Assembly (NCBI RefSeq): GCF_030296895.1
Contig: NZ_AP028022.1
Coordinates: 186,001-250,000 of the forward strand
Direction: 5' to 3'
Source of the DNA: Helicobacter felistomachi
Lineage (GTDB): Bacteria; Campylobacterota; Campylobacteria; Campylobacterales; Helicobacteraceae
DNA: 64,000 bases
Shown here: positions 55,644 through 64,000 of the stretch, piece by piece
Numbering within the stretch: position 1 is the stretch's first letter
Layout of the letters: each line of letters opens with the position of its first letter
Position numbers and translations under genes: made by a program
The notes under the pieces: generated by a model
What the model was told of the DNA's origin: nothing
The model's input: the letters and a program-made list of their open reading frames with translations, nothing else
The model's database searches: none

Positions 55644-58432
55644 ATGGGTTTTATTGCATCCATCAACTTCAAGCCCACGAAGTTGAGTATCCAAGAAAAA
55701 CACAACGACCGCTCAGTTAAACCTAGTTATGTGCTAAAAAGTGGAGGATTAGGGATAGAATGTAATAGAGATGCCAAGGAAGCAAGGGCTTTAAGAGATA
55801 GCCTTATAGAGCAAGCTAAAATTAATTACAAGCAGTATTGTAACCAACCTTTTAAAGCAAAGGCGAGTCGTTATTTGTGGAGTGCTGTCGTGAATCTCAA
55901 AGACACAACCACCATGCAAGAGCTAGAAACCCTAGCCGACAATTTTAAAACTAAATACCATTTTCAATGCTACCAAATTGCCATCCATAGAGATGAAGGG
56001 CATATAGATGAATCTGGCAACACACAGATCAATCACCACGCCCACTTAGAGTTTGTAACACTTGATGAGAATACAGGCAAGAGCATGTTTAGAAAAGCGT
56101 TGATTACAAATGCGGTGTTAGGACAAATACAACAAGAAGTGGCTGATATCTTAAACATGCAAAGGGGTGTAAAAAAACGCATCAGTGGAGCTAAACGCAT
56201 TGAGCCTAGAGCCTACGCACAGCTCATGGAGCAAGAAAAAGCCAAGCGGATTGAGTTAGAGAACAACAATGCAACACTACAAAATGGCAACAACTCACTT
56301 ACTAAAGAAGTTTCAACCTACCAAGAACAAATCAAAGACTTACAAGCTAGTGTCAAGAACACCCAAGCAGAGTTAAACACACTTAAACAAGAAAAGACTG
56401 AACTAGAGCAAGCCAACACCACATTGCAACAAGACAACACCACTTTAGCCCAAGAGAAGCAAACACTAACACAAGAGAACCAAGAGCTCCAAGCTCATAG
56501 AATAGAGCTAGAAACCACACTCATAGACCTAGCAAGTCTTGTTGCTCCACAAGACAAACAGAACAAGAAGCTCACACTCAAAGAAGCTAAACCCTTGCTT
56601 GAAATTGTGAGAAAGCAAATGATTGCCATTAATCAAGGGCTTGGTGATTTAAAGCTCTTCACACAAGAAGATTACAAAGCTTTGCGAGCCTTGAAAGATG
56701 ATGGCTTGAGTATTGCTGATCTAAAGGAGCGCATTACACAGATAGAACAAGAAGCGAGAGAACGCTATGAAGCCTTGCAAGGGCAATACAAGGACCACTT
56801 AAGCCCCGAGCAGGTGGCAAACAAGATAAGCATTGCTGAAGCCAAATACAAGGACTATCTAAGCCCTAATGCCGTGCAAGAGCTCAAACAAGAACACGCA
56901 CAAGAGCTTGTGATGAAAGAGCAAAACCATGCTAAGGCTTTAGAAACCAAAGACACAGAACACACTAAAACCTTACAAGAAAAACAAAAAGAGATAGATG
57001 CCCTTAAGAACGAGAACACCCAAAAAGATGAAAACATTAATGGTTTAGAGGGACAGATTACTCAATACACCCAAGAGCTTGATAAGGTGAAACCCGAGCT
57101 TGCCACACTCAAAACCACGAACCAACAACTCCAACAAGAGAATCTAAAGCTCAAGCCCGTGTATCTCACAAAAGCACAGATCAGAGCAAGGCGTTTAGCA
57201 GAGAGACAAGAACTTATGGGTAAAGGCTGTCCTAAAGAAGCTTTTAGAGAGTTGAGTGCCTTAGATGATGAGAAATTGACCCAAGCACAATTAGATGAGC
57301 GTATTTTAGATATTTGGCTTAAGTATGCCCCCAGCTATATTGAAAGCTTAGAGAACACCAATGCTAACCTAGAACAAGAAACCCAAGCCCTTAAAGATGA
57401 GTTAAAGACAGCCAAAGCAGAAGCCAAGAGTCAAGCACACATCAAGACTTTTGAAAAAGAAGCCGTTAATCTTATTAGAAAGTATGTAGCCCCCGTTACC
57501 ACAGGTGTAGTGGCACACATCCAAGCCAGTGGTGAAAAGATCACAGAAATCCACAAACAATGCCAAGAAGAGATGATCCAACAGGCGAGCGTGTGCGTGG
57601 TGTTGGGTGAAGAGTTGAAGGCGGGTAAGTTTAAAGCTTTTAACAATGTGAAAAAACTTTTTGGCAAGGGGGTTAAAGACCCCGTACCTTACGAGTATGT
57701 CAAGCAAGGCGGAATACATTACAGAGAGTTTAACAGGCGAGAGCGAGATATTAAGGAGAAGTTAGCAGACACTCTTACAAAACACAGCCAAGCAGTGCAA
57801 GCCATCAACAATCAAGCCTGCACTATTATCTTAGGAGCTGTGGAAAGTGTCAAAAATGGGATTAGCAAGCTTGCCACAGAGTTTAAGGGCAGTGCAGAGT
57901 ATGGGGCAGAACTCAATCAGGCTAAAAGGCAGATAGACAGTCTAGAAAGAGATAAAGAGCGTTTGCAAGGTAAAGTGAGTGCCTTAGAAAAAGAACAAGA
58001 AAACACTAGGCAAGAGTTGCGAGAAGCCCAAGCAAATAAAGAAGCCCTTAAACAGAAAGGGATTGAGAATACAGAGCTTAAAAATGACTTAAAGAGTGCA
58101 AAGGTAGTGCTACAGACCACGAAAACCACGCTACAGACCACACAGAAAGATTTTGAGACCACAAAGGCAGAGCTAGAGGCGACAAAGGCGAAGTTAGAGA
58201 GCGAACAAAGCGATTTGGGGCTTTGGAGATACTAGAGGGTATTGTGTATGCAAAGATTGCTGAAATAGGCAAGACTAGCCCAGAAGTGGCTCAGGCATTA
58301 GAAATTAAAGCAAGCAATGTATTAAATGACCTTGCTAGTCTCAAAGAAGATTTGCCTAGAATCTTGGCGCAAGTAAAAGCAATCCAAGATCAAGAGCAAG
58401 AGCAAAAGGGGGATGGGGGTTATCATAAATAG
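55644..58432 (+). pseudogene. mobA: MobA-type relaxase with long coiled coil, frameshifted near the end
   Basis: From ATG 55644 (MGFIASINFKPTKLSIQEKH) the relaxase domain spans ~1-190, with HUH motif HRDEGHIDESG and NHHAHLEF. A very long coiled coil follows (~200-480, Gln/Asn/Thr/Leu repeats), then a further helical domain (~500-860). The frame stops at 58235, but one extra G in the G4 run at 58217-58220 continues it (ALEILEGIVYAKIAEIGKTS) to 58432, ~929 residues. Relaxases nick oriT and lead the strand into a recipient. An upstream frame to 55581 adds residues without a ribosome site. Confidence 0.8.
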
Positions 58433-58467
58433 GTTTCTATATGTATTTTTAATGTCAATTTTTAATT

Positions 58468-58498
58468 AAATTATTTGCAAAAATTATGCAAATAATTT
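58468..58498 (+). terminator. AT-rich inverted repeat after relaxase
   Basis: Perfect 12-bp arms AAATTATTTGCA / TGCAAATAATTT with a 7-base loop, 35 bases after the end of the relaxase frame. Low G+C makes it a weak terminator; it may instead belong to an origin. Confidence 0.4.
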
Positions 58499-58816
58499 TA
58501 TATAATTTTGAAATTATCGCTCAAATTTTGGCAAAATTTTAATCAAAATCTAATCTAATTTTGCATATTTTTAGGGAGCAAATTCATAAAATTAACGCAC
58601 AGAAAAACTTCAATAAATACCTTGAAAAACAAACACAAAATGCCTATTTTGTTGGACTTTATGGCAATAATTGAAACAATTTTAATTTAGTATTTTTATT
58701 GTTTTATTTAATTATAATAATTTAATAATTTATTAATATTTAATATTAATTTAATTAAATAATTTTATAAATTAATTTAATATGTTACTTAACAGAGCTT
58801 TATATAACACCCACAC

Positions 58817-58874
58817 GCTAACCACGCCTGCCAAACCAACCCCATAAAGTCGCTCGCGTGATGGCGTGGTTAGC
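58817..58874. repeat. 12-bp inverted repeat, oriT candidate
   Basis: GCTAACCACGCC at 58817-58828 and GGCGTGGTTAGC at 58863-58874, 34-base spacer. Inverted repeats of this kind near a relaxase gene often form part of the transfer origin. No nick-site motif is identified. Confidence 0.45.
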
Positions 58875-59022
58875 CCCACGAAGCGTAGCGAAGTGGTAGT
58901 CCACATGAACACACACGATCTAACACGCCTTTTGGCTTGTGTCTTGCCCATAATGAGAAAAAGCCTTCATTTCACCTAACTAAAAAGTCGTTGGTGAGAA
59001 CCAAACGGAGAGGTAATTTATA

Positions 59023-59197
59023 TCAACCACCAAACAAATCACTATGACTTCCCAGACGGACTAACTCTAAGACATCTCCGTGATAACGATAGATTAAGAT
59101 TTGGCCAAGATCAAAATTGCCTCTAGAAGCCTTGTATCCAACCCCACATTTTAAGATCCTTGTAAAATTGCCTGGAAGTTTTAATGGGCAAAGACAT
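59023..59197 (-). pseudogene. YafQ/RelE-type toxin with internal deletion
   Basis: The N-terminus MSLPIKTSRQFYKDLK starts at ATG 59197, overlapping the antitoxin end by 17 bases. The frame ends at a TAG after 23 residues. Another frame then carries the family C-terminus DLGQILIYRYHGDVLELVRL and GSHSDLF, stopping at 59023. The middle, which holds much of the catalytic core, is missing. So the toxin is inactive while its antitoxin is intact. Confidence 0.7.
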
Positions 59198-59405
59198 GTG
59201 TTTCCTCTAGGTATTGCTTAAACTCCTCAAAAGAACTAAAAGTACACCCTTGGTCCCTTTCTAGTTCTAACATTGCCTCAATTGTTTCTTGGTTAGGGGT
59301 GTGCTCACACTGGTACACAAACTCCTCCAAAGCTTCTTGCAAATTCTTAGCACCCAGGGCAGCTTGCAACCTTTGAGCAAGCAAATCAGAAATTTCAACT
59401 AGCAT
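59181..59405 (-). CDS. RelB/DinJ-type antitoxin
   Basis: 74 residues from ATG 59405, with GAAGGAG six bases upstream. The N-terminus (MLVEISDLLAQRLQAALGAK) is like a small dimer domain. The C-terminal NQETIEAMLELERDQG with FSSFEEFKQYLEE resembles the toxin-binding tail of RelB-type antitoxins. The toxin gene overlaps its end and is broken. It could still repress its own promoter or neutralise related toxins elsewhere. Confidence 0.65.
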   Translation of the reverse strand: MLVEISDLLAQRLQAALGAKNLQEALEEFVYQCEHTPNQETIEAMLELERDQGCTFSSFEEFKQYLEETHVFAH

Positions 59406-59426
59406 AGTCACTCCTTCTTCAATTTT

Positions 59427-59540
59427 ACAAAATACTATGAAAAGGCTGAAAGTAGTGGCAACGCTGGGGAACTTCTTTCTGCTCAAGGCTTTTTGGGCGT
59501 TGATACGGCTTTGTTGCGCCACAACACTGGAAAAACTTAA
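59427..59540 (+). pseudogene. Sel1-repeat gene fragment
   Basis: A frame of 37 codons reading KYYEKAESSGNAGELLSAQG and ending TAA 59538-59540. The KYYEKA...GNA pattern is a Sel1 repeat. It lacks a start. It may be the 3' end of the gene that breaks off at 53385. Confidence 0.5.
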
Positions 59541-59551
59541 ACCTCCTTTGC

Positions 59552-59983
59552 TTGAGATGGTATTTGATTTTCTTATCTAAGGCACTAGGGCTTAACCATT
59601 GTCCTTGTTATAAGTTTAGGCAGATTTTTTACTATGTGCCCCATAGTGTCTTGTATTACTATGTCTACAAGGCTAAGAATACACCCTTTAAAGATTCCTT
59701 AGAAGAGATGTTCTTACAAACCCCACAAGCTGTTAGTTTGCGGCTTTTGAATTACCCTAATGTCGAACTCCATGATTTAAGGACAATGCCTATGGTAAGT
59801 AATCTCAATGCCTATAACGATCCTACACATTTTGATTTTGGTTATAGCGATGTTGTCCTAGAGGCCATAGCTAGTAAAAAATATCAACTTAACTTCTCTA
59901 ATGTGTCAATCTATACAGACGCATTACGACAGTTGGTACTAAATTATAAAATCCCTAGAATCCCCAAATATCATAATTTATAG
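59552..59983 (+). pseudogene. C-terminal fragment, SGNH-hydrolase-like membrane-associated protein
   Basis: About 143 residues with no convincing start (a TTG). The end carries a late-domain pattern, AYNDPTHFDFGYSDVVLEAI with an Asp-x-x-His pair, then NVSIYTDALRQLV. This resembles the C-terminal catalytic Asp/His of SGNH-type O-acetyl or ester-modifying proteins. The N-terminal part is absent and broken Sel1 DNA lies upstream. Family assignment is tentative. Confidence 0.4.
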
Positions 59984-60118
59984 AGATTATAATAGGGTCT
60001 TAGATATATCTAAGCTCAAATTAAATATATCTCCCTTGTGGGTCCTAGCCAAAGTATTACAGTGGACACTAACAGGAGGGCTTTGTGTTTAATGTCACAA
60101 ATCATCCACTGCATCAAA

Positions 60119-60150
60119 CGGCAAACATGGTGAACGGCAAACATGGTGAA
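60119..60150 (+). repeat. Tandem 16-bp repeat, two copies
   Basis: CGGCAAACATGGTGAA at 60119-60134 and again at 60135-60150, followed by a partial CATGGTG. A unit of 16 would shift any reading frame. Confidence 0.8.
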
Positions 60151-60272
60151 CATGGTGGTTTGTACATGGCTAAATTAGCTAAGTACTACATCTCCGCCTA
60201 AAAGACTGAGTTTTTCGCACAATCTAGGTGAATATACACTAAGAACATTGCATTAAAGGCTTAATCTGTTAA

Positions 60273-60292
60273 CGCTTAAATGCATTTAAGCG
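60273..60292. repeat. Perfect 20-bp palindrome
   Basis: CGCTTAAATGCATTTAAGCG. It lies 27 bases upstream of the open frame of tnpB copy 2 and could be the left-end hairpin of that element, or a regulator site. Confidence 0.55.
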
Positions 60293-60318
60293 GATGTATA
60301 ACTTATGAGGTGAGTTAA

Positions 60319-61304
60319 TTTACAAAAATCTGCATTATAAAACTCGTTAGACAGCTCCGTTCACTCCTCAAAAGTGCTTTAACTCTCAAAGATAGAGACT
60401 TTTCTAGGTTTGAAAACTCCAAGATTGCCAAACAAAGTTTTAATTGGAATAACCAAGGCTACTCTATCAAGGACAAAAACACACGCTTTAAGATTTTAAG
60501 ACTCATGCGCCAAGACTTTAAGGTGCGCTAGTCTAGGGATTTGCCCAAAGATTGCACCATTAAACAAATCACTTTTTCTTGTTTGAATGGACGCTATTTT
60601 GTGAGCTTTGGTGTGGAATACCATAAGGACATCACACCTTTAAAGACTTTAAACCAACAAGACAAAGCCATAGGTTTAGATTTGAATATCCATGACATTG
60701 CTTTAAGTGATGGGACTCTCATCCCCACATACTCTAAGACATTTAACTTAGCCAAATACGATTTAGCCTTTAAAGACTACAAAGAAAACAGAGCCGTAGG
60801 GTTTAAAGTCCAAACAGACCAAAACAAAACTAGGAAGGAATTTTTACAAATGCCAAAATTCTTTGAATGCCATTTTTACTAAATCCAAATCTCAAAAAAG
60901 AGGATAGGTATCACAAAATCACAAGCGGACTTTCTGACAAGTTTGAATTGGCAGTCGTTGAGGACTTGCAAGTCAAGAATATGACAAAGCGAGCTAAACT
61001 CAAAAATGTGAAACAAAAGGGTGGCTTGAATAGGTCTATCCTCAATGCCTCATTCTACCAAATCACTAAATTCTTAGAATACAAACAACAGCACAATGGC
61101 AAACCTTTTGTGAAAGTCCCTCCGCAATACACGAGTAAAACTTGTCATCATTGCGGAAATATCAACCACCAACTTAAGCTAAGTCATCGAGAGTATTGCT
61201 GCCTTGTATGTGGATACACAGAGCATAGAGACATCAATGCCGCCAAGAATATCTTAAGAGCGGGGTTAAAGTCTTTTACTAAAGAAGCTGTCGCTTTGGG
61301 TTAG
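60319..61304 (+). pseudogene. Decayed tnpB (IS200/IS605 family), copy 2
   Basis: The frame is open from 60319 without a start. It reads FENSKIAKQSFNWNNQGYSI and has a TAG at 60529-60531 where TGG (Trp) is expected (KVR*SRDLPKDC). The first catalytic block is intact, AIGLDLNIHDIALSDG. A frame break near 60865 follows, then AVVEDLQVKNM and the zinc ribbon TSKTCHHCGNINHQL with CCLVCGYTEHRDINAAKNIL. Less decayed than copy 1 but still broken twice and lacking its N-terminus. Confidence 0.82.
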
Positions 61305-61377
61305 GAACTAGCCTTGCAGACTCTAAAATACAAAGCCTTTCGAGCTTAAGAAACGCTGGTTTCTGTTAGTTAGGAAG

Positions 61378-61397
61378 CTCCTCCCTTTAGGGAGGGG
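61378..61397 (+). repeat. Right-end hairpin of tnpB copy 2
   Basis: CTCCTCCCT and AGGGAGGGG pair around a TT loop with one G-T wobble, about 74 bases after the tnpB stop. Its sequence and place match the right end (and guide-RNA 3' end) of IS200/IS605-type elements. Confidence 0.65.
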
Positions 61398-61505
61398 TGG
61401 TTCATGTTGCTGTGTCAAACCCTTGATGGACTCCACTAGGTTGTTCCTTTTATTTTGAGGGGGGAGAAAATAGTACCCAGTTGATGACAGTGACACCGCG
61501 AAAAA

Positions 61506-62783
61506 TCAATCCAACATCTTTTCCACGATCTCAATATGCTTGCGCATACTTTCTTCAAAATCAAAGCGTTTCACTCTTTCAAAGCCTTTGGCAATGCATT
61601 CAGTTCTTAACGCTTCATCCATCAAGGCTTTTTCTAGTTGTTTGGCTATATCTTGCGCGTTATAGGGGTTGCAATAAATCCCTGCATCGCCTAGAATTTC
61701 TGGCATGCAAGACACATCACTAGAAAGCACCACACAACCCGCGTGCATCGCTTCTAACATAGGTAAACCAAAACCCTCAGCGAGAGAGCCCCACCACAAC
61801 AATCTAGCATGGGCATAAAGGGTAGAGAGCAAAGAGTCAGAAACATAGCCTAGATTAACTACAAAATTTTTAGAACTAATAACGGCATCTTCTTTTCTGT
61901 CTATGCGACTATTGTATAGTCCTGTAATTACAATTTTAAAACGCCGTTGCAAAATTGTAGGCAACAATTCAAAGGCCTGAATCAAGCGTCGGATGTTTTT
62001 GCGCCGTGCCTTGCCTACCACTAAAATGAACTCCCCTAAATTTGGTGGTAGATCTTCTGAAGTCTGTCTATAAGCTCTCATGCCATGGTATATCACATGC
62101 ACTTTAGTTTCAGACCATCCAAATGTTTTTAAAATGTCTTTTTTGACAGTTTCCGTAAAACAAATAGCTTGATCACAATGGGAGATTTTTTGAAGATGGT
62201 AATGTTGCCACACGGATCGTTCCTCTTCTGTCATGCACCATGTCGCTTCATCACACAACGGCATGTCATGGATGCATCCTAACAGCTTCTTGGCTTCCAT
62301 GGGAATACAAGCACCACCTGGCTCGATGTAAAGATCGGGCACTTCCCATGAGAAATTTTTACAAGCTCTCTTATGTGCTATGTCCATAAGAAAACGGTAT
62401 TGCAGGAAATAATAAAATTTTTCTGGTAAGAGTATTTTGACTAGAGGTGAATAAAAAAACCTTAATATCCCTAACAAGCGATGTTTTGTATACGTAATAA
62501 ACTTTCTAGGCGTGAGAGACCTAAAGCGTTCAAAGAAAGACCTACTTGGTGGCGAGGACAACGACTCAACCCGTGGTGGTATAACATCTGAAAAATTGAC
62601 AATGTTGCGATTTTGGAAGTCCTCAAGACTATCAAAAAGTCTATATCGCACAAAAAGTTTCAATTCCACATCATCTCTATCTTTAAAATGCCTTTCTAGT
62701 GCTTGTACTAAGGTCAAAGTATAGACACCAATACCACTGAGATTATCTAACAACGAAGTCACACCGATTACTACGCGTTTCAT
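61506..62783 (-). CDS. Glycosyltransferase, GT4 family
   Basis: 425 residues. N-terminal SLLDNLSGIGVYTLTLVQAL has the Gly-rich loop of GT-B enzymes. The C-terminal domain carries FILVVGKARRKNIRRLIQAF and WWGSLAEGFGLPMLEAMHAG with the E-x7-E motif that binds the sugar nucleotide. No membrane helix. Likely acts in LPS or glycoprotein assembly; sugar and acceptor are unknown. AT-richer than the core genes. It is divergent from the next glycosyltransferase. Confidence 0.85.
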   Translation of the reverse strand: MKRVVIGVTSLLDNLSGIGVYTLTLVQALERHFKDRDDVELKLFVRYRLFDSLEDFQNRNIVNFSDVIPPRVESLSSPPSRSFFERFRSLTPRKFITYTKHRLLGILRFFYSPLVKILLPEKFYYFLQYRFLMDIAHKRACKNFSWEVPDLYIEPGGACIPMEAKKLLGCIHDMPLCDEATWCMTEEERSVWQHYHLQKISHCDQAICFTETVKKDILKTFGWSETKVHVIYHGMRAYRQTSEDLPPNLGEFILVVGKARRKNIRRLIQAFELLPTILQRRFKIVITGLYNSRIDRKEDAVISSKNFVVNLGYVSDSLLSTLYAHARLLWWGSLAEGFGLPMLEAMHAGCVVLSSDVSCMPEILGDAGIYCNPYNAQDIAKQLEKALMDEALRTECIAKGFERVKRFDFEESMRKHIEIVEKMLD

Positions 62784-63240
62784 AAGCCCACCCGATTTCC
62801 ATAAAAACTGCCACCACCTCCAAAGTACAACCTCCCAATCATCCTACTTTGAGGTATCCTCCCTTTGTTAGTCGAGCGGTCACTCAAACGGCGACCCATA
62901 TACCTATATACCCAAAGAAACCTACGCATCCTTAAAAACTGCAAAACACCCGAACAGCAACCCACTTTCACCCCAACACCCTCCATTCACTCTTTAAATC
63001 TTTATTCGTTACTCAAATATTCACTTAAATTACCTAAAACTTTTAAAATTCCATACGCAACACTAGAAAATTCCTAAATCGTCTTCTAAGTCTAACATGT
63101 TTTCCGTAACCGAAAATTAAAAAGTTCCACATTACCGAGGTCCGTCAACTAATGGTTTTGTTTTCTTTCGTATCATGTTATACTTCACGCTTCGATTTTA
63201 ATTTTTAAAATCTATTTTTAAAATCTTTCTTGAGGCTCCT
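62784..63240. other. Long divergent intergenic region
   Basis: About 457 bases between two divergent glycosyltransferases. No RNA gene or ribosome-site-supported frame is seen. The left half is C-rich with few stops; the right half is AT-rich and probably holds promoters for the 63241 gene (TTGAGGCTCCTATG start context). Confidence 0.45.
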
Positions 63241-64000
63241 ATGCGCATTCTTTTTTGCACTAATCAATATTATCCCTTGCAATTAGGATTAGCAGTTGCT
63301 GATCATAATTTAAGCTTAGCCCTTGCTAGGGCTGAACATAGAGTTTTTGTATGCACTTGTGATGTTTTTAATTTGCAAACCCTCCAATGGCAAGGTCAAA
63401 AACACACCATCACTAGTGGGAGTACCACCAAAGAGGCCGTAGAAATCGCTCCTAATCTCCTTGTCATCGGATTTCACATTTATACGGAAGGTTGCTTGAC
63501 AAAAGGTGAGGTTGTGGCCTATAAGGATTTTGTAGCGTATTTTGAGTGCGATCTGTTACTCTGCTCTGGGATCACAGGAGTTTATGGAGGAGTTTGTTGG
63601 GCGTGTAATCTGCTCTATGATTTGCTCCCTACTATGAAAGTTAAAAAGGTTTTGAACGTCCACGAAGCATTTGACATACGACAGAATCACTCGTGGAAAA
63701 GCCGAATCAAATCAAAATTTACTAAAATCAAATCAAAATTTAACAAAGAAACTAGGTATTTTGAGTGGCTCAAACACACACTGAGAACTCATTTAAAAGA
63801 CTTTGATTATGTATTCTTTTTAAACGAAAACACATATGCTTACAGTGTCCTTACACATTTTTGCTCTAAGATAGGTATCTTGCCCCGTGGGATTTTTGAG
63901 ATCTATCCGCCTAAAACACTGCAAACACCCTTAGACACACTCCTAGAAAAAACCAATGATAATGATTTAGAAACCCTCATGCAAGGTCCCTATTTGCTCA
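63241..64000 (+). CDS. Glycosyltransferase-like protein, 5' part (runs off window)
   Basis: ATG 63241, open to the window end, at least 253 residues. The N-terminus MRILFCTNQYYPLQLGLAVA with LSLALARAEHRVFVCT is the GT-B start pattern. DLLLCSGITGVYGGV and KVLNVHEAFDIRQN follow, and DFDYVFFLNENTY opens the linker. A 21-bp in-frame duplication lies at 63706-63747. The sugar-nucleotide half is outside the window. Probably part of a surface-glycan locus with the gene at 61506. Confidence 0.7.
   Translation, partial: MRILFCTNQYYPLQLGLAVADHNLSLALARAEHRVFVCTCDVFNLQTLQWQGQKHTITSGSTTKEAVEIAPNLLVIGFHIYTEGCLTKGEVVAYKDFVAYFECDLLLCSGITGVYGGVCWACNLLYDLLPTMKVKKVLNVHEAFDIRQNHSWKSRIKSKFTKIKSKFNKETRYFEWLKHTLRTHLKDFDYVFFLNENTYAYSVLTHFCSKIGILPRGIFEIYPPKTLQTPLDTLLEKTNDNDLETLMQGPYLL
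63706..63747 (+). repeat. In-frame 21-bp tandem duplication
   Basis: Two copies of seven codons, IKSKFTK then IKSKFNK, differing at two bases. The basic helix lies between the two halves of the glycosyltransferase N-domain. Confidence 0.8.

Larger units (their letters stand above)
58433..59022. other. AT-rich non-coding block
   Basis: About 590 bases. 58440-58790 is extremely AT-rich with overlapping TTAATTTA-like words and could be a former replication origin or unwinding region. 58800-58930 is more mixed and holds an inverted repeat. No gene is visible. Confidence 0.5.
53386..59420 (+). mobile_element. Plasmid-like segment (ParA, relaxase, TA remnant) inside a Sel1 gene
   Basis: About 6 kb of AT-rich DNA carrying a ParA ATPase, a small partner, three small proteins, a MobA-type relaxase and a broken toxin-antitoxin pair. 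Sel1-repeat sequence lies on both sides (ending near 53385 and restarting at 59427). No integrase or replication initiator is visible. Exact ends are not resolved; short shared sequence ACTAT occurs near both junctions. Confidence 0.55.
59984..60318. other. Non-coding stretch with a small tandem repeat and palindrome
   Basis: About 335 bases with no supported gene. It contains a two-copy 16-bp repeat at 60119-60150 and a 20-bp palindrome at 60273-60292, the latter possibly the left end of the next tnpB relic. An ATG at 60092 behind AGGAGGG opens a 13-codon frame (MSQIIHCIKRQTW) only. Confidence 0.45.

Noticed and set aside
62780-62986. Minus-strand 68-codon frame before the GT4 gene
   Set aside because: No ribosome site, odd Arg/Gly-rich composition, and it ends inside the GT start; probably C-rich intergenic chance.
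1-64000. CRISPR arrays, rRNA genes or an intact prophage
   Set aside because: No regularly spaced repeats, rRNA sequence, or phage structural genes are visible.

Overview
The window reads as the chromosome of a gastric, non-pylori Helicobacter. Most housekeeping genes are recognisable orthologues of H. pylori genes, often in the same order: trmB-ftsE-ftsX-(EnvC-like)-flaG-fliD-fliS-fliT, bioF-tlpD, pseF/pseG/pseH with flgH, the omp-nucT-polyE-gmk-tatA-argS run, mnmG-dapE, lpxK-nadE and putA-putP. Base composition looks higher in G+C than H. pylori and G/C homopolymers are common, which fits the H. felis / H. heilmannii-type group. The species assignment is inference.

Layout. 1-1.6 kb: three unrecognised tandem genes. 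1.6-11.9 kb (minus): asparaginase, a flagellar filament-cap operon behind a textbook sigma-28 promoter, the FtsEX/EnvC-like division module, trmB, an FN3 lipoprotein and a pseudouridine synthase. 11.9-18.5 kb: iron and nitrogen genes (split feoB, ferritin, formamidase, fur) with bioF and the zinc-binding chemoreceptor tlpD. 18.5-22.4 kb: pseudaminic acid genes pseI-H-G-F plus flgH, which supply the sugar for flagellin glycosylation and the L-ring. 22.5-32 kb: outer-membrane protein, nucT, a poly-Glu protein, gmk, tatA, argS, the orphan regulator hsrA and an in-frame MnmG-DapE fusion. 32-36.3 kb: a TerD/TerD/HD-domain/coiled-coil accessory cluster. 36.3-40 kb: lpxK, nadE and an octaheme hydroxylamine-oxidoreductase-like cytochrome with its NapC/NrfH quinol dehydrogenase. 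40.1-46.5 kb: an S24-type repressor, four tRNAs, putA and putP.

From 46.5 kb to the end the window is accessory DNA. It holds two dead IS200/IS605-type tnpB relics, a phase-OFF FkbM methyltransferase, an HpaA-like lipoprotein, a PDC-type sensor, and broken Sel1-repeat genes. An AT-rich plasmid-like segment of about 6 kb (ParA, small DNA-binding partner, small membrane proteins, relaxase with a long coiled coil, antitoxin plus a deleted toxin) appears to sit inside a Sel1-repeat gene. Two glycosyltransferases close the window, the last running off the edge.

A cross-cutting feature is the number of genes broken by exactly one base in a G or C run: feoB, omp, polyE twice, the octaheme cytochrome, fkbM, a Sel1 gene, a plasmid-partition partner and the relaxase. 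Long tracts (G12 before putP, G9 in fkbM) look like real contingency loci. The short ones (4-6 bases) may be sequencing or assembly errors, and the mnmG-dapE fusion may have the same cause.
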